DNA of 14,217 nt from Hyphomonadaceae bacterium (GCA_025458365.1 JALOSP010000063.1:1-14217), one strand, 5' to 3'. Counted from the stretch's first letter, positions 1-10,882 are shown. Program-made: numbers and translations. The notes: a model not told the origin generated them from the letters alone.

Positions 1-293
1 CCATCGCCTGGGAAGGCCGGTTCCTGGTGGTCGGCTTTCCCTCAGGCATCCCGTCAATTCCGCTCAATCTGACCCTGCTGAAGTCCTGCCAGATTGTCGG
101 CGTGTTCTGGGGCGCGTTTGTCGCCCGCGACCCGAAGGCCAATGCGGAGAATGTGGCCGAACTGTTCGCGCTGTACGCGGCGGGCAAGATCAAGCCGCAC
201 GTCAGCGCGACTTTCCCGCTGGAACAGGGCGGCGAGGCCATCGCCCACCTGGCCGCACGCAAGGCGACGGGCAAGGTCGTGGTGACGGTGTGA
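1..293 (+). CDS. NADPH:quinone oxidoreductase family (MDR), C-terminal part
   Basis: This is the 3' end of a gene that starts left of the window; the reading frame is already open at base 3 and ends with TGA at 291-293. The visible 96 residues run from a strand-glycine segment (FLVVGFPSG) through NLTLLKSCQIVGVFWGAF to a C-terminal ATGKVVVTV. This is the typical tail of zinc-independent medium-chain quinone oxidoreductases (QOR-like), which reduce quinones or activated double bonds with NADPH: the end of the Rossmann domain and the return to the GroES-like domain. The LKS...VGVFWG helix and the final GKVVV strand are the recognisable family features. The substrate cannot be told from this part. 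It converges on the next gene, only 18 bases separating the two stop codons. The nucleotide-binding glycine motif lies outside the window. Confidence 0.85.
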   Translation, partial: IAWEGRFLVVGFPSGIPSIPLNLTLLKSCQIVGVFWGAFVARDPKANAENVAELFALYAAGKIKPHVSATFPLEQGGEAIAHLAARKATGKVVVTV

Positions 294-311
294 TGTTGGT
301 TCCGGGTGATT

Positions 312-1055
312 TCAATACTCGTCAAACTCCACCAGCTCGAAGCCCGACGCCATGTAGCCGCCCACCAGCCCTTTCACGAACAGGCGGTTCGGATCGCGGC
401 TGATCCAGAGCTCATAGGCCGGGTGGCCGTTGGAGAAATCACCAAACGCGATGTGATGGCAGGCGAATGTGCCTGCAGGCACGGTGATGTCTTCATCCTT
501 GATGTAGGTCAGCGACGAAGTCGTCATCTGGAAGCGCGGGCCGTCTGCGCCCAGATGGTGGATCGAATAGAGCAGATTGTTTTCGAACTTGCGGGTGCCA
601 GGCCCCTCATGGAACGGGAACCGCGCCACCATCCAGGCATCGGCCTGCACGGCATGGGTGCCGAAGCCGCGCAGCGGACGGGTGATCTCGCGGGTCTCGC
701 TGATCCGGCCCTCGCCCTCGATCCAGCTTTCACACACAGCCCCGGTATCATCGAACTTGAACCAGCCTGACCCGGCATAGCGCCTGTTGACCATGATCCG
801 CACGCTGGCGTCAAACGGATGGGCATCATCAAACGCCGACTGGGTGACATCGCGGCACACATGGCCTTCATCGGTCTGCAATTCGGCATGGGCCTGCAGC
901 ACGCGCAGGCCATCGTCGCCACGGGTGATGGTGAAGGTCTCATAGCCCCATAGCGCATCATGATCGCGCGGCCTGTCGGTCTTGATGTAGTCGATCCGGC
1001 CCGTGCAGCGGGCAAGGGGTTTGAACAGGGCAGACGCTTGGGGTGACGCGGTCAT
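312..1055 (-). CDS. conserved hypothetical protein, unknown family
   Basis: I do not recognise this protein with confidence. It is 247 residues from the ATG at 1055, which I chose because GAGG (1064-1067 on the + strand as CCTC) sits 8 bases upstream. A GTG at 1091 would add 12 residues and also has a GAGG upstream, so the longer start is possible. No signal peptide or membrane segment is visible. The sequence is rich in alternating beta-strand-like segments and ends with TVPAGTFACHHI, then ELWISRDPNRLFVKG and FELVEFDEY. That tail loosely resembles the end of DUF3108-type beta-rich proteins (VPAGTF followed by a WLSPDP-like strand), but this is a weak impression and not an assignment. It lies 45 bases downstream of mmcB on the same strand and is probably co-transcribed, so it may share the SOS promoter. 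Confidence 0.7.
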   Translation of the reverse strand: MTASPQASALFKPLARCTGRIDYIKTDRPRDHDALWGYETFTITRGDDGLRVLQAHAELQTDEGHVCRDVTQSAFDDAHPFDASVRIMVNRRYAGSGWFKFDDTGAVCESWIEGEGRISETREITRPLRGFGTHAVQADAWMVARFPFHEGPGTRKFENNLLYSIHHLGADGPRFQMTTSSLTYIKDEDITVPAGTFACHHIAFGDFSNGHPAYELWISRDPNRLFVKGLVGGYMASGFELVEFDEY

Positions 1056-1100
1056 CAGACGGGCCTCAAAAGATATGTCATTTAGCCGCACTGTGGCGCC

Positions 1101-1562
1101 TCAAGCCTCGCTCCGCAAGGCGCGGATTGCGGCGTGGCGGGCAAACATCAGCGTCATCGCCTTGCGCCTTGCCGGGGCCAGCGGATGGACTGGCGCTTCC
1201 CGAACAATGCCAGCGCCAAACCGGTCTGCGACGATCAAGCCACACGGTGCGTGGTCCAGCAGCGCCAGCGGAAAGCCTGGCGCCACGGCAAAGAAAAACC
1301 GGTCACACCAGGGGGCATATTCCGGCCACTTGCCGTCGGTACGGAAATCTTCCAACCCGGACTTCACCTCCACAATGACAAGCTCGCCCTTGGGACCCAG
1401 GCCGCAGATGTCAGCCCGCCGGCCACTGGCCAAAGTCAGTTCCCAGACCGGGGCAAAGCCCAGATCGACCAGCAGACGGGTCGCACCTGCGCGCACCATC
1501 AGCGTCACCTCCGGGCGGGCGCTGCTTTCCAGCGCTGTGTCGAGGGGCGTCTCACCATCCAT
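1101..1562 (-). CDS. mmcB: MmcB family DNA repair protein (putative nuclease)
   Basis: A 153-residue protein matching the MmcB family, first described in Caulobacter as an SOS-induced gene needed for mitomycin C resistance. The visible core is of the PD-(D/E)XK nuclease type: Asp51 in GRRADICG, followed by a strand ending in Glu65-Val-Lys67 (VIVEVKSG), then the family's DFRTDGKWPEY segment and CDRFFFAV. Its likely role is DNA cleavage or processing during crosslink repair. The ATG at 1562 is preferred over the in-frame ATG at 1607, because the longer start would put the LexA box (1573-1587) inside the coding region. No good Shine-Dalgarno precedes 1562, so translation from a very short or leaderless transcript is possible. 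The start also fits the usual length of about 150 residues. It is followed by an uncharacterised gene on the same strand. Confidence 0.87.
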   Translation of the reverse strand: MDGETPLDTALESSARPEVTLMVRAGATRLLVDLGFAPVWELTLASGRRADICGLGPKGELVIVEVKSGLEDFRTDGKWPEYAPWCDRFFFAVAPGFPLALLDHAPCGLIVADRFGAGIVREAPVHPLAPARRKAMTLMFARHAAIRALRSEA

Positions 1563-1572
1563 GCCGCATGAT

Positions 1573-1587
1573 GTTCGATCTCTGTTC
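1573..1587. promoter_or_regulatory. LexA (SOS) box, alphaproteobacterial type
   Basis: GTTCGATCTCTGTTC is an exact match to the alphaproteobacterial LexA consensus GTTC-N7-GTTC. It sits 10 bases upstream of the preferred mmcB ATG, where bound LexA would block the promoter or early transcription. mmcB is a known SOS gene in Caulobacter, so motif and gene support each other. It lies 116 bases from the divergent P450 start, so an effect on that gene is less likely. The motif is read directly; binding is inferred. Confidence 0.8.
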
Positions 1588-1692
1588 CGCTGTCCAGTGA
1601 GCAGCATGCAGCACGAAAATCATGGATGACACAGGCGTCAACATGTGTTCCATTGCGGGTGGCCAAATGCGCACCAGACGCAATGTGCCAAC

Positions 1693-1698
1693 AGGAGG
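1693..1698 (+). promoter_or_regulatory. Shine-Dalgarno of the P450 gene (decides its start)
   Basis: AGGAGG lies 5 bases upstream of the ATG at 1704. The frame is open further upstream to an ATG at 1626, but that start has no ribosome-binding site and would add 26 residues unlike the family, so this site fixes the start at 1704. Confidence 0.85.
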
Positions 1699-1703
1699 AC
1701 ACG

Positions 1704-2981
1704 ATGGCTGACGGCGCCTTTTCACCGAATTTGAGCTATGCTGACCATGTGGAGCGCGCCGCCAGCATGCCACTCGACGAGATTGATGTCGCCGACGGTG
1801 AGTTGTTCAAGGCTGACGCGATCTATCCTTATTTCGCGCGTCTGCGCCGCGATGCGCCGGTCCATTGGGTCGAGGCCAGGGCTTTTCCAGACATCGGCAG
1901 CTATTGGTCTGTTACCGGCTATGACGATATCATGGCGGTCGATACCAATCACCAGCAATTCTCGTCGGACGCCCATCTGGGCGGCATCACGCTGCGCGAC
2001 TTCGACGAGGATTTCACCTTGCCGATGTTCATCGCGATGGACCCGCCCAAGCATGACGCCCAACGCAAAGTGGTCCAGCCGATCGTGGCCCCGGACAATC
2101 TGGCAAGGCTGGAAGGCACGATCCGCGAACGCGTTGGCCTGATTTTCGACGGGCTGCCCAAGGATGAGCCGTTTGACTGGGTAGACAAGGTGTCCATCGA
2201 ACTGACCACCCAGATGCTGGCCACCCTGTTTGATTTCCCATGGGAAGACCGGCGCCTGCTGACCCGATGGTCTGACGTGGCCACTGCCTCTCCCGGTGAT
2301 GGCATCATCGACAGCGAAGACCAGCGCCGGATGGAGCTGTTTCAATGTGCCGATTACTTCTTCAATCTCTGGAACCAGCGGGTGAATGCCGAGCCTGGCA
2401 ATGACCTGATCTCCATGCTGGCCCATGGCGAAGCAACCCGCAACATGGACCGGATGGAATTCCTCGGAAACCTTGTGCTTCTGATCGTGGGGGGCAATGA
2501 TACCACCCGCAACTCGATCACCGGCGGGCTGTATGCGTTGAGCAAGCAGCCGGACGAATTCGACAAACTGCGCGCCAATCCGCACCTGATCCCCACCGCG
2601 GTCTCCGACATCATCCGCTGGCAGACACCACTGGCCCACATGCGGCGGACCGCGCTGGAGGATGTGGAGCTGGGCGGCAAGACCATCCGCAAGGGCGACA
2701 AGGTTGCCATGTGGTATGTGTCCGGCAATCGCGACGAACGCCGGATCACCGGCAATCCGGACAAGATCCAGATTGACCGGCCCAATGCCCGGCGGCATCT
2801 GGCATTTGGCTTTGGCATCCACCGCTGCGTCGGCAATCGACTCGCCGAGATGCAATTGCGCATCGTGTGGGAAGAAATCCTTGCCCGCTTCTCCTCCGTC
2901 GAGGTCCAGGCCGAGCCAACGCGCGTGAAATCGGCTTTTGTGAAGGGCTATCAGTCGATGATGGTGCAGGTGCGGGGGTAG
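1704..2981 (+). CDS. cytochrome P450, CYP153 family (alkane terminal hydroxylase type)
   Basis: A 425-residue soluble P450 closely matching CYP153, the bacterial family that hydroxylates medium-chain n-alkanes, alcohols or fatty acids at the terminal carbon, using electrons from a ferredoxin and its reductase. Family blocks visible in order: DAIYPYFARLRR, SYWSVTGYDDIMAVDTN, PMFIAMDPPKHDAQRK, DWVDKVSIELTTQMLATLFD, the I-helix GGNDTTRNS with the acid-alcohol pair Asp266/Thr267, RWQTPLAHMRRTAL, KGDKVAMWYVSGNRDE, and the haem loop FGFGIHRCVGNRLAE with the thiolate ligand Cys375. The length is normal. One oddity: the K-helix ExxR motif reads Asp302-Ile-Ile-Arg305, with Asp (codon GAC, 2607-2609) where P450s have Glu. 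No ferredoxin or ferredoxin reductase gene is adjacent. The gene faces away from mmcB and converges on maeB across a palindromic repeat. The family call is firm; the actual substrate is unknown. Confidence 0.95.
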   Translation: MADGAFSPNLSYADHVERAASMPLDEIDVADGELFKADAIYPYFARLRRDAPVHWVEARAFPDIGSYWSVTGYDDIMAVDTNHQQFSSDAHLGGITLRDFDEDFTLPMFIAMDPPKHDAQRKVVQPIVAPDNLARLEGTIRERVGLIFDGLPKDEPFDWVDKVSIELTTQMLATLFDFPWEDRRLLTRWSDVATASPGDGIIDSEDQRRMELFQCADYFFNLWNQRVNAEPGNDLISMLAHGEATRNMDRMEFLGNLVLLIVGGNDTTRNSITGGLYALSKQPDEFDKLRANPHLIPTAVSDIIRWQTPLAHMRRTALEDVELGGKTIRKGDKVAMWYVSGNRDERRITGNPDKIQIDRPNARRHLAFGFGIHRCVGNRLAEMQLRIVWEEILARFSSVEVQAEPTRVKSAFVKGYQSMMVQVRG

Positions 2982-2988
2982 ATGTGCA

Positions 2989-3086
2989 CTGTCGTCCCGG
3001 AACGCGGAGCGAATCCGGGATCCCGGGAGGTCTGGCGCGCTGTTCCAGAGGTCCCGGCTCTGCGCTGCGCTTGGCCGGGATGACAG
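2989..3086. repeat. inverted pair of palindromic intergenic repeats (REP-like)
   Basis: Two related units in inverted orientation fill the gap between two convergent genes. Each unit is itself a hairpin: TCCCGG at 2995-3000 with CCGGGA at 3015-3020, and TCCCGG at 3052-3057 with CCGGGA at 3075-3080. The outer ends also pair imperfectly (CTGTCGTCCCGG at 2989-3000 against CCGGGATGACAG at 3075-3086), as do AGGTCTGG (3028-3035) and CCAGAGGT near the centre. A perfect 12-base palindrome, CCGGGATCCCGG, spans 3015-3026. Such GTCATCCCGG...CCGGGA elements are common between genes in Alphaproteobacteria. The folded RNA could end or protect both converging transcripts. There is no T-run, so it is not a classical terminator. 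Confidence 0.75.
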
Positions 3087-3098
3087 CGGTCGCCCCCG

Positions 3099-5375
3099 CT
3101 ACCCCCGCAGCTTGACCGGGTTCACATCATAGGCGGCAAGCGCTGCAAGGGTCAGGATCTGGCTCGCTGGCGCATTGAGCGAGCAGATCTGGACCGGCTT
3201 CTGCAGACCCACCATCAACGGCCCAACCACTGTGGCGCCTCCAAGAGCTTCCACCAGCTTGGTGCACAGATGGGCCGAGTGGATTGCGGGCATCACCAGA
3301 ACATTCGCAGGCCCGGTGAGGCGCGAGAACGGATACAGTCTGCGGCTGTCCTCCGACAGGGCGACTTCGGCACTCATCTCGCCCTCATACTCGAAGTCGA
3401 TATCTTCCATGCCGTCGAGAATGCTTACCGCCTGACGGCACTTTTCCGACCGCTCGCCCATCGGGCGCCCGAAGGTGGAGAATGACAGGAAAGCCACCCG
3501 CGGGGTGAACCCCAGCCGCTTGGCCGCGCCTGCCGCCTGAATGGCGGTCTGAACCAGATCATGCTCGTCAGGCATTTCGGTGACTGACGTGTCGGCCACA
3601 AAGAGCGTGCGGCCCTTGGCGATCATGATCGACATGCCAATCGGCTTGCGACGGCGCTGGGCGTCGATCACGAGCATGACTTCGTTCAGCGCCTGATTGA
3701 AAGTCCGCGTTGTGCCGGTGACTAGGCCGTCGGCATCGCCCATGGCGACCATGCAGGCGCCAAACACGTTGCGGTCATTGTTGACCAGACGCTGACAGTC
3801 GCGCGCCAGCCAGCCGCGACGCTGCAAGCGCCCGTAAAGGAAGTCGGTATAATCGCCATTGCGCTCGCTCAGGCGGGCATTGTGGATCGTGAGGCTGCCC
3901 TTGGCGACACCGACCTGGGCCATCGAACGCTCCACCTGCTCCTCGCGCCCGATCAGGATCGCCTTGCCCAATTCCAGCTGCTCATACTGCCAGGCAGCCC
4001 GGATCACGGTGGGGTCTTCGCCTTCGCAGAAAACGATGGTCTTCTGCTCGGCGCGGGCCATGTTCTGTACCCGCTGCACCAGCCCCGCCGTCGGGTCCAG
4101 ACGCCGGGCGAGCGAATGCTTGTAAGCCTCCATGTCGGCAATCGGCTTGCGGGCCACGCCCGTATCCATTGCCGCCTGCGCCACAAGCGGCGGCACATGG
4201 CTGATCAGGCGGGGGTCGAACGGGGTCGGGATGATATAGTCGCGACCGAACTTCAGCTTGCGCCCGTGATAGGCGGCCATTACTTCATCAGGAACGTCTT
4301 CACGCGCCAGGAGCGCCAGCCCCCAGGCGGCGGCGACCTTCATTTCCTCATTGATGGTGCGGGCCCGCACATCCAGCGCACCCCGGAAAATATAGGGGAA
4401 GCCCAGCACATTGTTGACCTGGTTGGCATAGTCGGACCGGCCGGTGGCAATGATCGCATCCTTGCGCACCGCCATGATGTCTTCAGGCGCAATCTCCGGG
4501 TCAGGATTGGCCATGGCAAAGATGATCGGATTGGGCGCCATGGACGACACCATCTCCTTGCTGACCGCACCCTTGGCAGACAGGCCCAGGAAACAGTCTG
4601 CACCCACCATGGCCTCACCCAAACTGCGCAAAGGTGTCTCGATGGCATGGGCGGATTTGAACTGGTCCATGCCGGTCGTGCGCCCGCGATAGACCACGCC
4701 TTCGCGGTCACACACGATCACATTATCATTCGGCACGCCCAGGCTCTTGATCAGGCTGATGCACGACAGGCCCGCCGCCCCGGCACCCGACACCACGACC
4801 TTCAGGTCTTTCAAGGACCGGCCGGTGATTTCGCAGGCATTGATGATGCCGGCCGCAGCAATGATCGCCGTGCCATGCTGATCATCATGAAACACCGGGA
4901 TATCACAGAGCTCTTTCAGGCGGCTCTCGATGATGAAGCACTCGGGGCTCTTGATGTCTTCCAGATTGATCCCGCCGAAGGTGGACGCGATATTGCGGAC
5001 GGTCGTGATCAGATCGTCAGGGTCCTTGGTGTCGACTTCGATGTCGATCGAATCGATATCGGCAAAGCGCTTGAACAGCACGCTCTTGCCTTCCATCACG
5101 GGCTTGGATGCCATCGGGCCAAGGTCGCCCAGGCCCAGGATCGCTGTACCGTTCGAGATCACGGCCACCAGATTGCCCTTGCTGGTGTAGTCATAGGCGA
5201 GGTCGGGATCCTTGGCGATGGCCAGCACAGGCACAGCCACGCCCGGCGAATAGGCCAGCGACAGATCGCGCTGGGTCGCCATGGGCTTGGACGGGGTGAT
5301 GGAAATCTTGCCCGGCGTGGGTTCCCTGTGAAACTTGAGCGCTTCCTCGTCGGTAAAGGTCTTGCGCTCGCTCAT
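3099..5375 (-). CDS. maeB: NADP-dependent malic enzyme with phosphotransacetylase-like domain
   Basis: A 758-residue multimodular malic enzyme, the same size and build as E. coli MaeB. It oxidatively decarboxylates malate to pyruvate with NADP+, supplying NADPH and pyruvate when cells grow on C4 or C2 substrates. The N-terminal malic domain has the catalytic Tyr42 (LAYSPGV), Lys91 (ASKPVMEGK), metal-binding acids at Glu139-Asp140 (NLEDIKSPECF) and the FHDDQHGTA segment near 162-170. The Rossmann motif GAGAAG is at 196-201. From about residue 430 onward there is a phosphotransacetylase-like domain (IVFCEGEDPTVIRAA; GDADGLVTGTTRT), which in this family is usually regulatory, mediating acetyl-CoA control. 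The ATG at 5375 follows a G-rich stretch but no strong Shine-Dalgarno; the start MSERKTFTDEEAL fits the family. It is transcribed alone, divergent from the exported-protein operon and convergent with the P450. Confidence 0.97.
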   Translation of the reverse strand: MSERKTFTDEEALKFHREPTPGKISITPSKPMATQRDLSLAYSPGVAVPVLAIAKDPDLAYDYTSKGNLVAVISNGTAILGLGDLGPMASKPVMEGKSVLFKRFADIDSIDIEVDTKDPDDLITTVRNIASTFGGINLEDIKSPECFIIESRLKELCDIPVFHDDQHGTAIIAAAGIINACEITGRSLKDLKVVVSGAGAAGLSCISLIKSLGVPNDNVIVCDREGVVYRGRTTGMDQFKSAHAIETPLRSLGEAMVGADCFLGLSAKGAVSKEMVSSMAPNPIIFAMANPDPEIAPEDIMAVRKDAIIATGRSDYANQVNNVLGFPYIFRGALDVRARTINEEMKVAAAWGLALLAREDVPDEVMAAYHGRKLKFGRDYIIPTPFDPRLISHVPPLVAQAAMDTGVARKPIADMEAYKHSLARRLDPTAGLVQRVQNMARAEQKTIVFCEGEDPTVIRAAWQYEQLELGKAILIGREEQVERSMAQVGVAKGSLTIHNARLSERNGDYTDFLYGRLQRRGWLARDCQRLVNNDRNVFGACMVAMGDADGLVTGTTRTFNQALNEVMLVIDAQRRRKPIGMSIMIAKGRTLFVADTSVTEMPDEHDLVQTAIQAAGAAKRLGFTPRVAFLSFSTFGRPMGERSEKCRQAVSILDGMEDIDFEYEGEMSAEVALSEDSRRLYPFSRLTGPANVLVMPAIHSAHLCTKLVEALGGATVVGPLMVGLQKPVQICSLNAPASQILTLAALAAYDVNPVKLRG

Positions 5376-5496
5376 GCCGGTGCCCCCCGCAATCCGGTGT
5401 CATGTCCCGGATGGATTCTGGTTGTGTCTGATTCCGTCTGGCCCAAAGGCTAGGCTTGCCAGAACGGCAGATCAATGGAACCACTCTGGTTTCTGC

Positions 5497-5528
5497 GCAA
5501 TTGCCTGTTACACAGGTGCGTCAATTGC
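5497..5528. promoter_or_regulatory. nested inverted repeat in the leader of the exported-protein operon
   Basis: CCTGT-tac-ACAGG (5504-5516) is a tight perfect dyad flanked by GCAATTG (5497-5503) and CAATTGC (5522-5528), which also pair across it. It lies 18 bases upstream of the ATG at 5547, and just upstream of the GGAGG, in the 171-base gap divergent from maeB. It could be an operator or a leader hairpin. The sequence alone does not tell which, and chance is possible. Confidence 0.35.
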
Positions 5529-5534
5529 AAGCAT

Positions 5535-5539
5535 GGAGG
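5535..5539 (+). promoter_or_regulatory. Shine-Dalgarno deciding the start at 5547
   Basis: GGAGG lies 7 bases upstream of the ATG at 5547. An in-frame ATG at 5475 exists, but it would place 24 unrelated residues in front of an otherwise clean signal peptide. Confidence 0.8.
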
Positions 5540-5546
5540 TGCGCTG

Positions 5547-6110
5547 ATGGGGAGGAGGCGATTGAACGCTGTCTGGCGCAGCCTGGCTGGCATGTTCATC
5601 GGTCTGGGCTGGATCGGCACAGCTTGGGCGGGCGACGGGCCGGTCATGTTGGGCGGTGACCTGGATGGCGACGGGCGGCCGGAGCAGGTGACCGTTACCG
5701 AAGACGGCGCAAGCCAGGTCAGCCTCACCATCATCTCACCCGGCAAACCCACCGTTACCGCGCGCAATATCGCCTGGAGCCTCGAACCGCCCAGCCTGGC
5801 GCAGGCACCAAATGGTTCGCTGCGGCTGATGACATCGCACATGGGCATAGGCCGGGCAGCCCACGAACAGGTTCTCACAATCGCCTGGCGCCGTGGCGCG
5901 TGGCGCGTGGTCGGCGTCACCCGCAACAATTGGGACAAGATCGACCCGGATGGTGCATCGACCTGCGACATCAATCTGCTGACCGGACGCGGCATGGCCA
6001 TGCGCCCCGGCGAACCGGCTGCGCGCCCGGTGCGCGTGCCGCAAAGGGCGTCCGCCGTGACCGAATGGCAGTCACCGCGCAACATCCCGCGAATGTGCCT
6101 TGGCGAATGA
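5547..6110 (+). CDS. small exported protein with a DxDxDG calcium-loop motif, function unknown
   Basis: A 187-residue protein of no recognised family. It begins with a basic MGRRR start, a hydrophobic stretch and a signal-peptidase I site AWA|G after residue 28, so it should be periplasmic or secreted. Immediately after the cleavage site comes DLDGDGRPE (38-46), which fits the DxDxDGxxE calcium-binding loop seen in FG-GAP/VCBS and EF-hand-like repeats. Only one such repeat is visible. The mature part has two cysteines, one in STCDIN and one four residues from the C-terminus (RMCLGE), so a disulphide is plausible. The start is set by GGAGG at 5535-5539. The stop is 15 bases before the next gene, implying an operon with the SDR reductase; the functional link between an exported protein and a cytoplasmic reductase is not evident. 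Confidence 0.75.
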   Translation: MGRRRLNAVWRSLAGMFIGLGWIGTAWAGDGPVMLGGDLDGDGRPEQVTVTEDGASQVSLTIISPGKPTVTARNIAWSLEPPSLAQAPNGSLRLMTSHMGIGRAAHEQVLTIAWRRGAWRVVGVTRNNWDKIDPDGASTCDINLLTGRGMAMRPGEPAARPVRVPQRASAVTEWQSPRNIPRMCLGE

Positions 6111-6125
6111 ACCAGGAGAAACTGA

Positions 6126-9508
<3,383 letters not shown>

Positions 9509-9517
9509 TTGCCCCTG

Positions 9518-10882
9518 CTACAGTCCCAATGCCGCTGCATAGGCAAAGGCGGCGTCGGCCCGCTCGGCCTTGGCGCTTGCCTCTGCACTGCGGGCATCCA
9601 GCAAGGCCCGCTCGGCGATCAGCACGTCAAGGAAACTGGTGAGGCCCGAGGTATAACGCGTGCGGGCCAGCAGCACCTGGTCCCGGCTGGAGGCCACAGC
9701 AGCGGCCTGTGCACGCACAGTCTCATCGGCGTGACGCACGCGGGCGGCCTGTGTCTCGACTTCGGCCACAGCATCACTGACCGCACGCTCATAGGCTGCC
9801 GCCTCTGCCCGCGCCCGCGCACCCGCCGCATCGGCCAGGGCCCTCAGACGACCGAAATCGAACACTGTGCCGAGGATCGAGCCTGTGATGCCGCCCCCCG
9901 TACCCGTGACCATCGCATCACCACTCACCGTGCTCGCCAGAACCGACAGCGAGACACTGGGCAGCCGGTCACGCTGGGCGGCGCGGGCGTCCAGCCCGGC
10001 AGCCGCAAGCCGCGCCCCGGCGGCCCGCAAGTCCGGGCGTGCCAGCACCCACTCGGCGGGGGACGGTGCCTGCCGGTCCAGCTGTGGCCAGGGGATGGCG
10101 GCATCAGCCTGCAATGTGGCTGCCAGACTGCCAGGCGGTTCGGCCAGCAGCGCTTCCAGACCCAAACGGGCAGCGGTGGCAGCCTGCTCCAGGCCCGGCA
10201 GCACAGCGGCAATCGCATCACGATTGGAGGCCGCCTGGGCCACGCCCAACCCGCTTTCCAGCCCGGCGCGATTGCGGCTCTGAGCCAGTGCGAGGCTGTC
10301 ATTGGCCGTGGCCAGGCTGGCGCTGGTCAAGGCCACCTGATCGCGTGCGGTTCGATAGGCGCTGTAGAGCTGGCCTGCAGTGCGACGAGACAGCAGCCGT
10401 GTGCGCTCCAGTTCGAAGCGCGCCGCATCGGCCCGCGCAGCCGCGGCACCCGCCCGGCTGCTGGTGGTGCCGAACAAGTCGATCGGGATGGCCAAAGTCA
10501 GCCCGCCATTGGTGCTGCTGCCCTCTGGCTGCAAGTCTCCGCTGGACCCTGTGACAATGGCCGAGGCGCCAATGGTGGGCAGCAAGGCAGCCCGTGCGGC
10601 GCTCAAGAGGGTATTGGCCTCATCCAGCCGCGCTTGGGCGGCTTCGATGTCTGGCGTCTGCCCGGCGCGGGCCAGGATGTCATCCAGCACCGGATCACGC
10701 GACACAAGCGCGGGGCGGGCCGGAGCCTCCAGCCAGACCGCCGGAATTGCGGCGGAGTCCAACCGGTCCGCAGGTGTTGCGCCAGCGGGCGTGGTGGCAA
10801 ACTGGAACGGACCTGACGCGCACCCAGCCAGCAGCGAAGCTGCAGCCAGCAGCGTTGCGCCGCGCGTGACAGACCGGCCCAT
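9518..10882 (-). CDS. TolC-family outer-membrane efflux lipoprotein (NodT-like)
   Basis: A 454-residue outer-membrane factor that would form the exit channel of the tripartite exporter encoded by the operon. The signal sequence ends in a lipobox, LLAGC, with Cys21 as the acylation site, as in NodT/OprM-type subunits. Two repeated outer-membrane-efflux domains are visible as long alanine-rich helical stretches, about residues 75-240 and 265-450. They include SAARAALLPTIGASA and the corresponding AAQRDRLPSVSLSV in the second half, and the family's RYTSGLTSFLDVLIAERALLDA segment near the end. The ATG overlaps the upstream adaptor stop as TGATG, sharing one base (10882), which implies translational coupling. 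The last gene of the operon; its stop is 9 bases from the ligA stop on the opposite strand, with no terminator between. Confidence 0.92.
   Translation of the reverse strand: MGRSVTRGATLLAAASLLAGCASGPFQFATTPAGATPADRLDSAAIPAVWLEAPARPALVSRDPVLDDILARAGQTPDIEAAQARLDEANTLLSAARAALLPTIGASAIVTGSSGDLQPEGSSTNGGLTLAIPIDLFGTTSSRAGAAAARADAARFELERTRLLSRRTAGQLYSAYRTARDQVALTSASLATANDSLALAQSRNRAGLESGLGVAQAASNRDAIAAVLPGLEQAATAARLGLEALLAEPPGSLAATLQADAAIPWPQLDRQAPSPAEWVLARPDLRAAGARLAAAGLDARAAQRDRLPSVSLSVLASTVSGDAMVTGTGGGITGSILGTVFDFGRLRALADAAGARARAEAAAYERAVSDAVAEVETQAARVRHADETVRAQAAAVASSRDQVLLARTRYTSGLTSFLDVLIAERALLDARSAEASAKAERADAAFAYAAALGL

Noticed and set aside
1722..2855. A 377-codon frame antisense to the P450
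   Set aside because: The P450 is full length with intact haem and I-helix motifs; the antisense translation resembles nothing and merely follows the codon bias.
3099..5375. maeB as an unusual fusion of malic enzyme and phosphotransacetylase
   Set aside because: This two-domain build is the normal form of MaeB in many proteobacteria, so it is not novel.
3882..5453. A 523-codon open frame antisense to maeB
   Set aside because: His/Arg/Gly-rich translation typical of the reverse complement of a high-GC gene, and maeB accounts for the whole stretch.
9509..10816. Long plus-strand frames antisense to the efflux channel and, at 11068-12162, to the adaptor gene
   Set aside because: Both are shadows of well-supported minus-strand genes and show no recognisable domain or translation signal.
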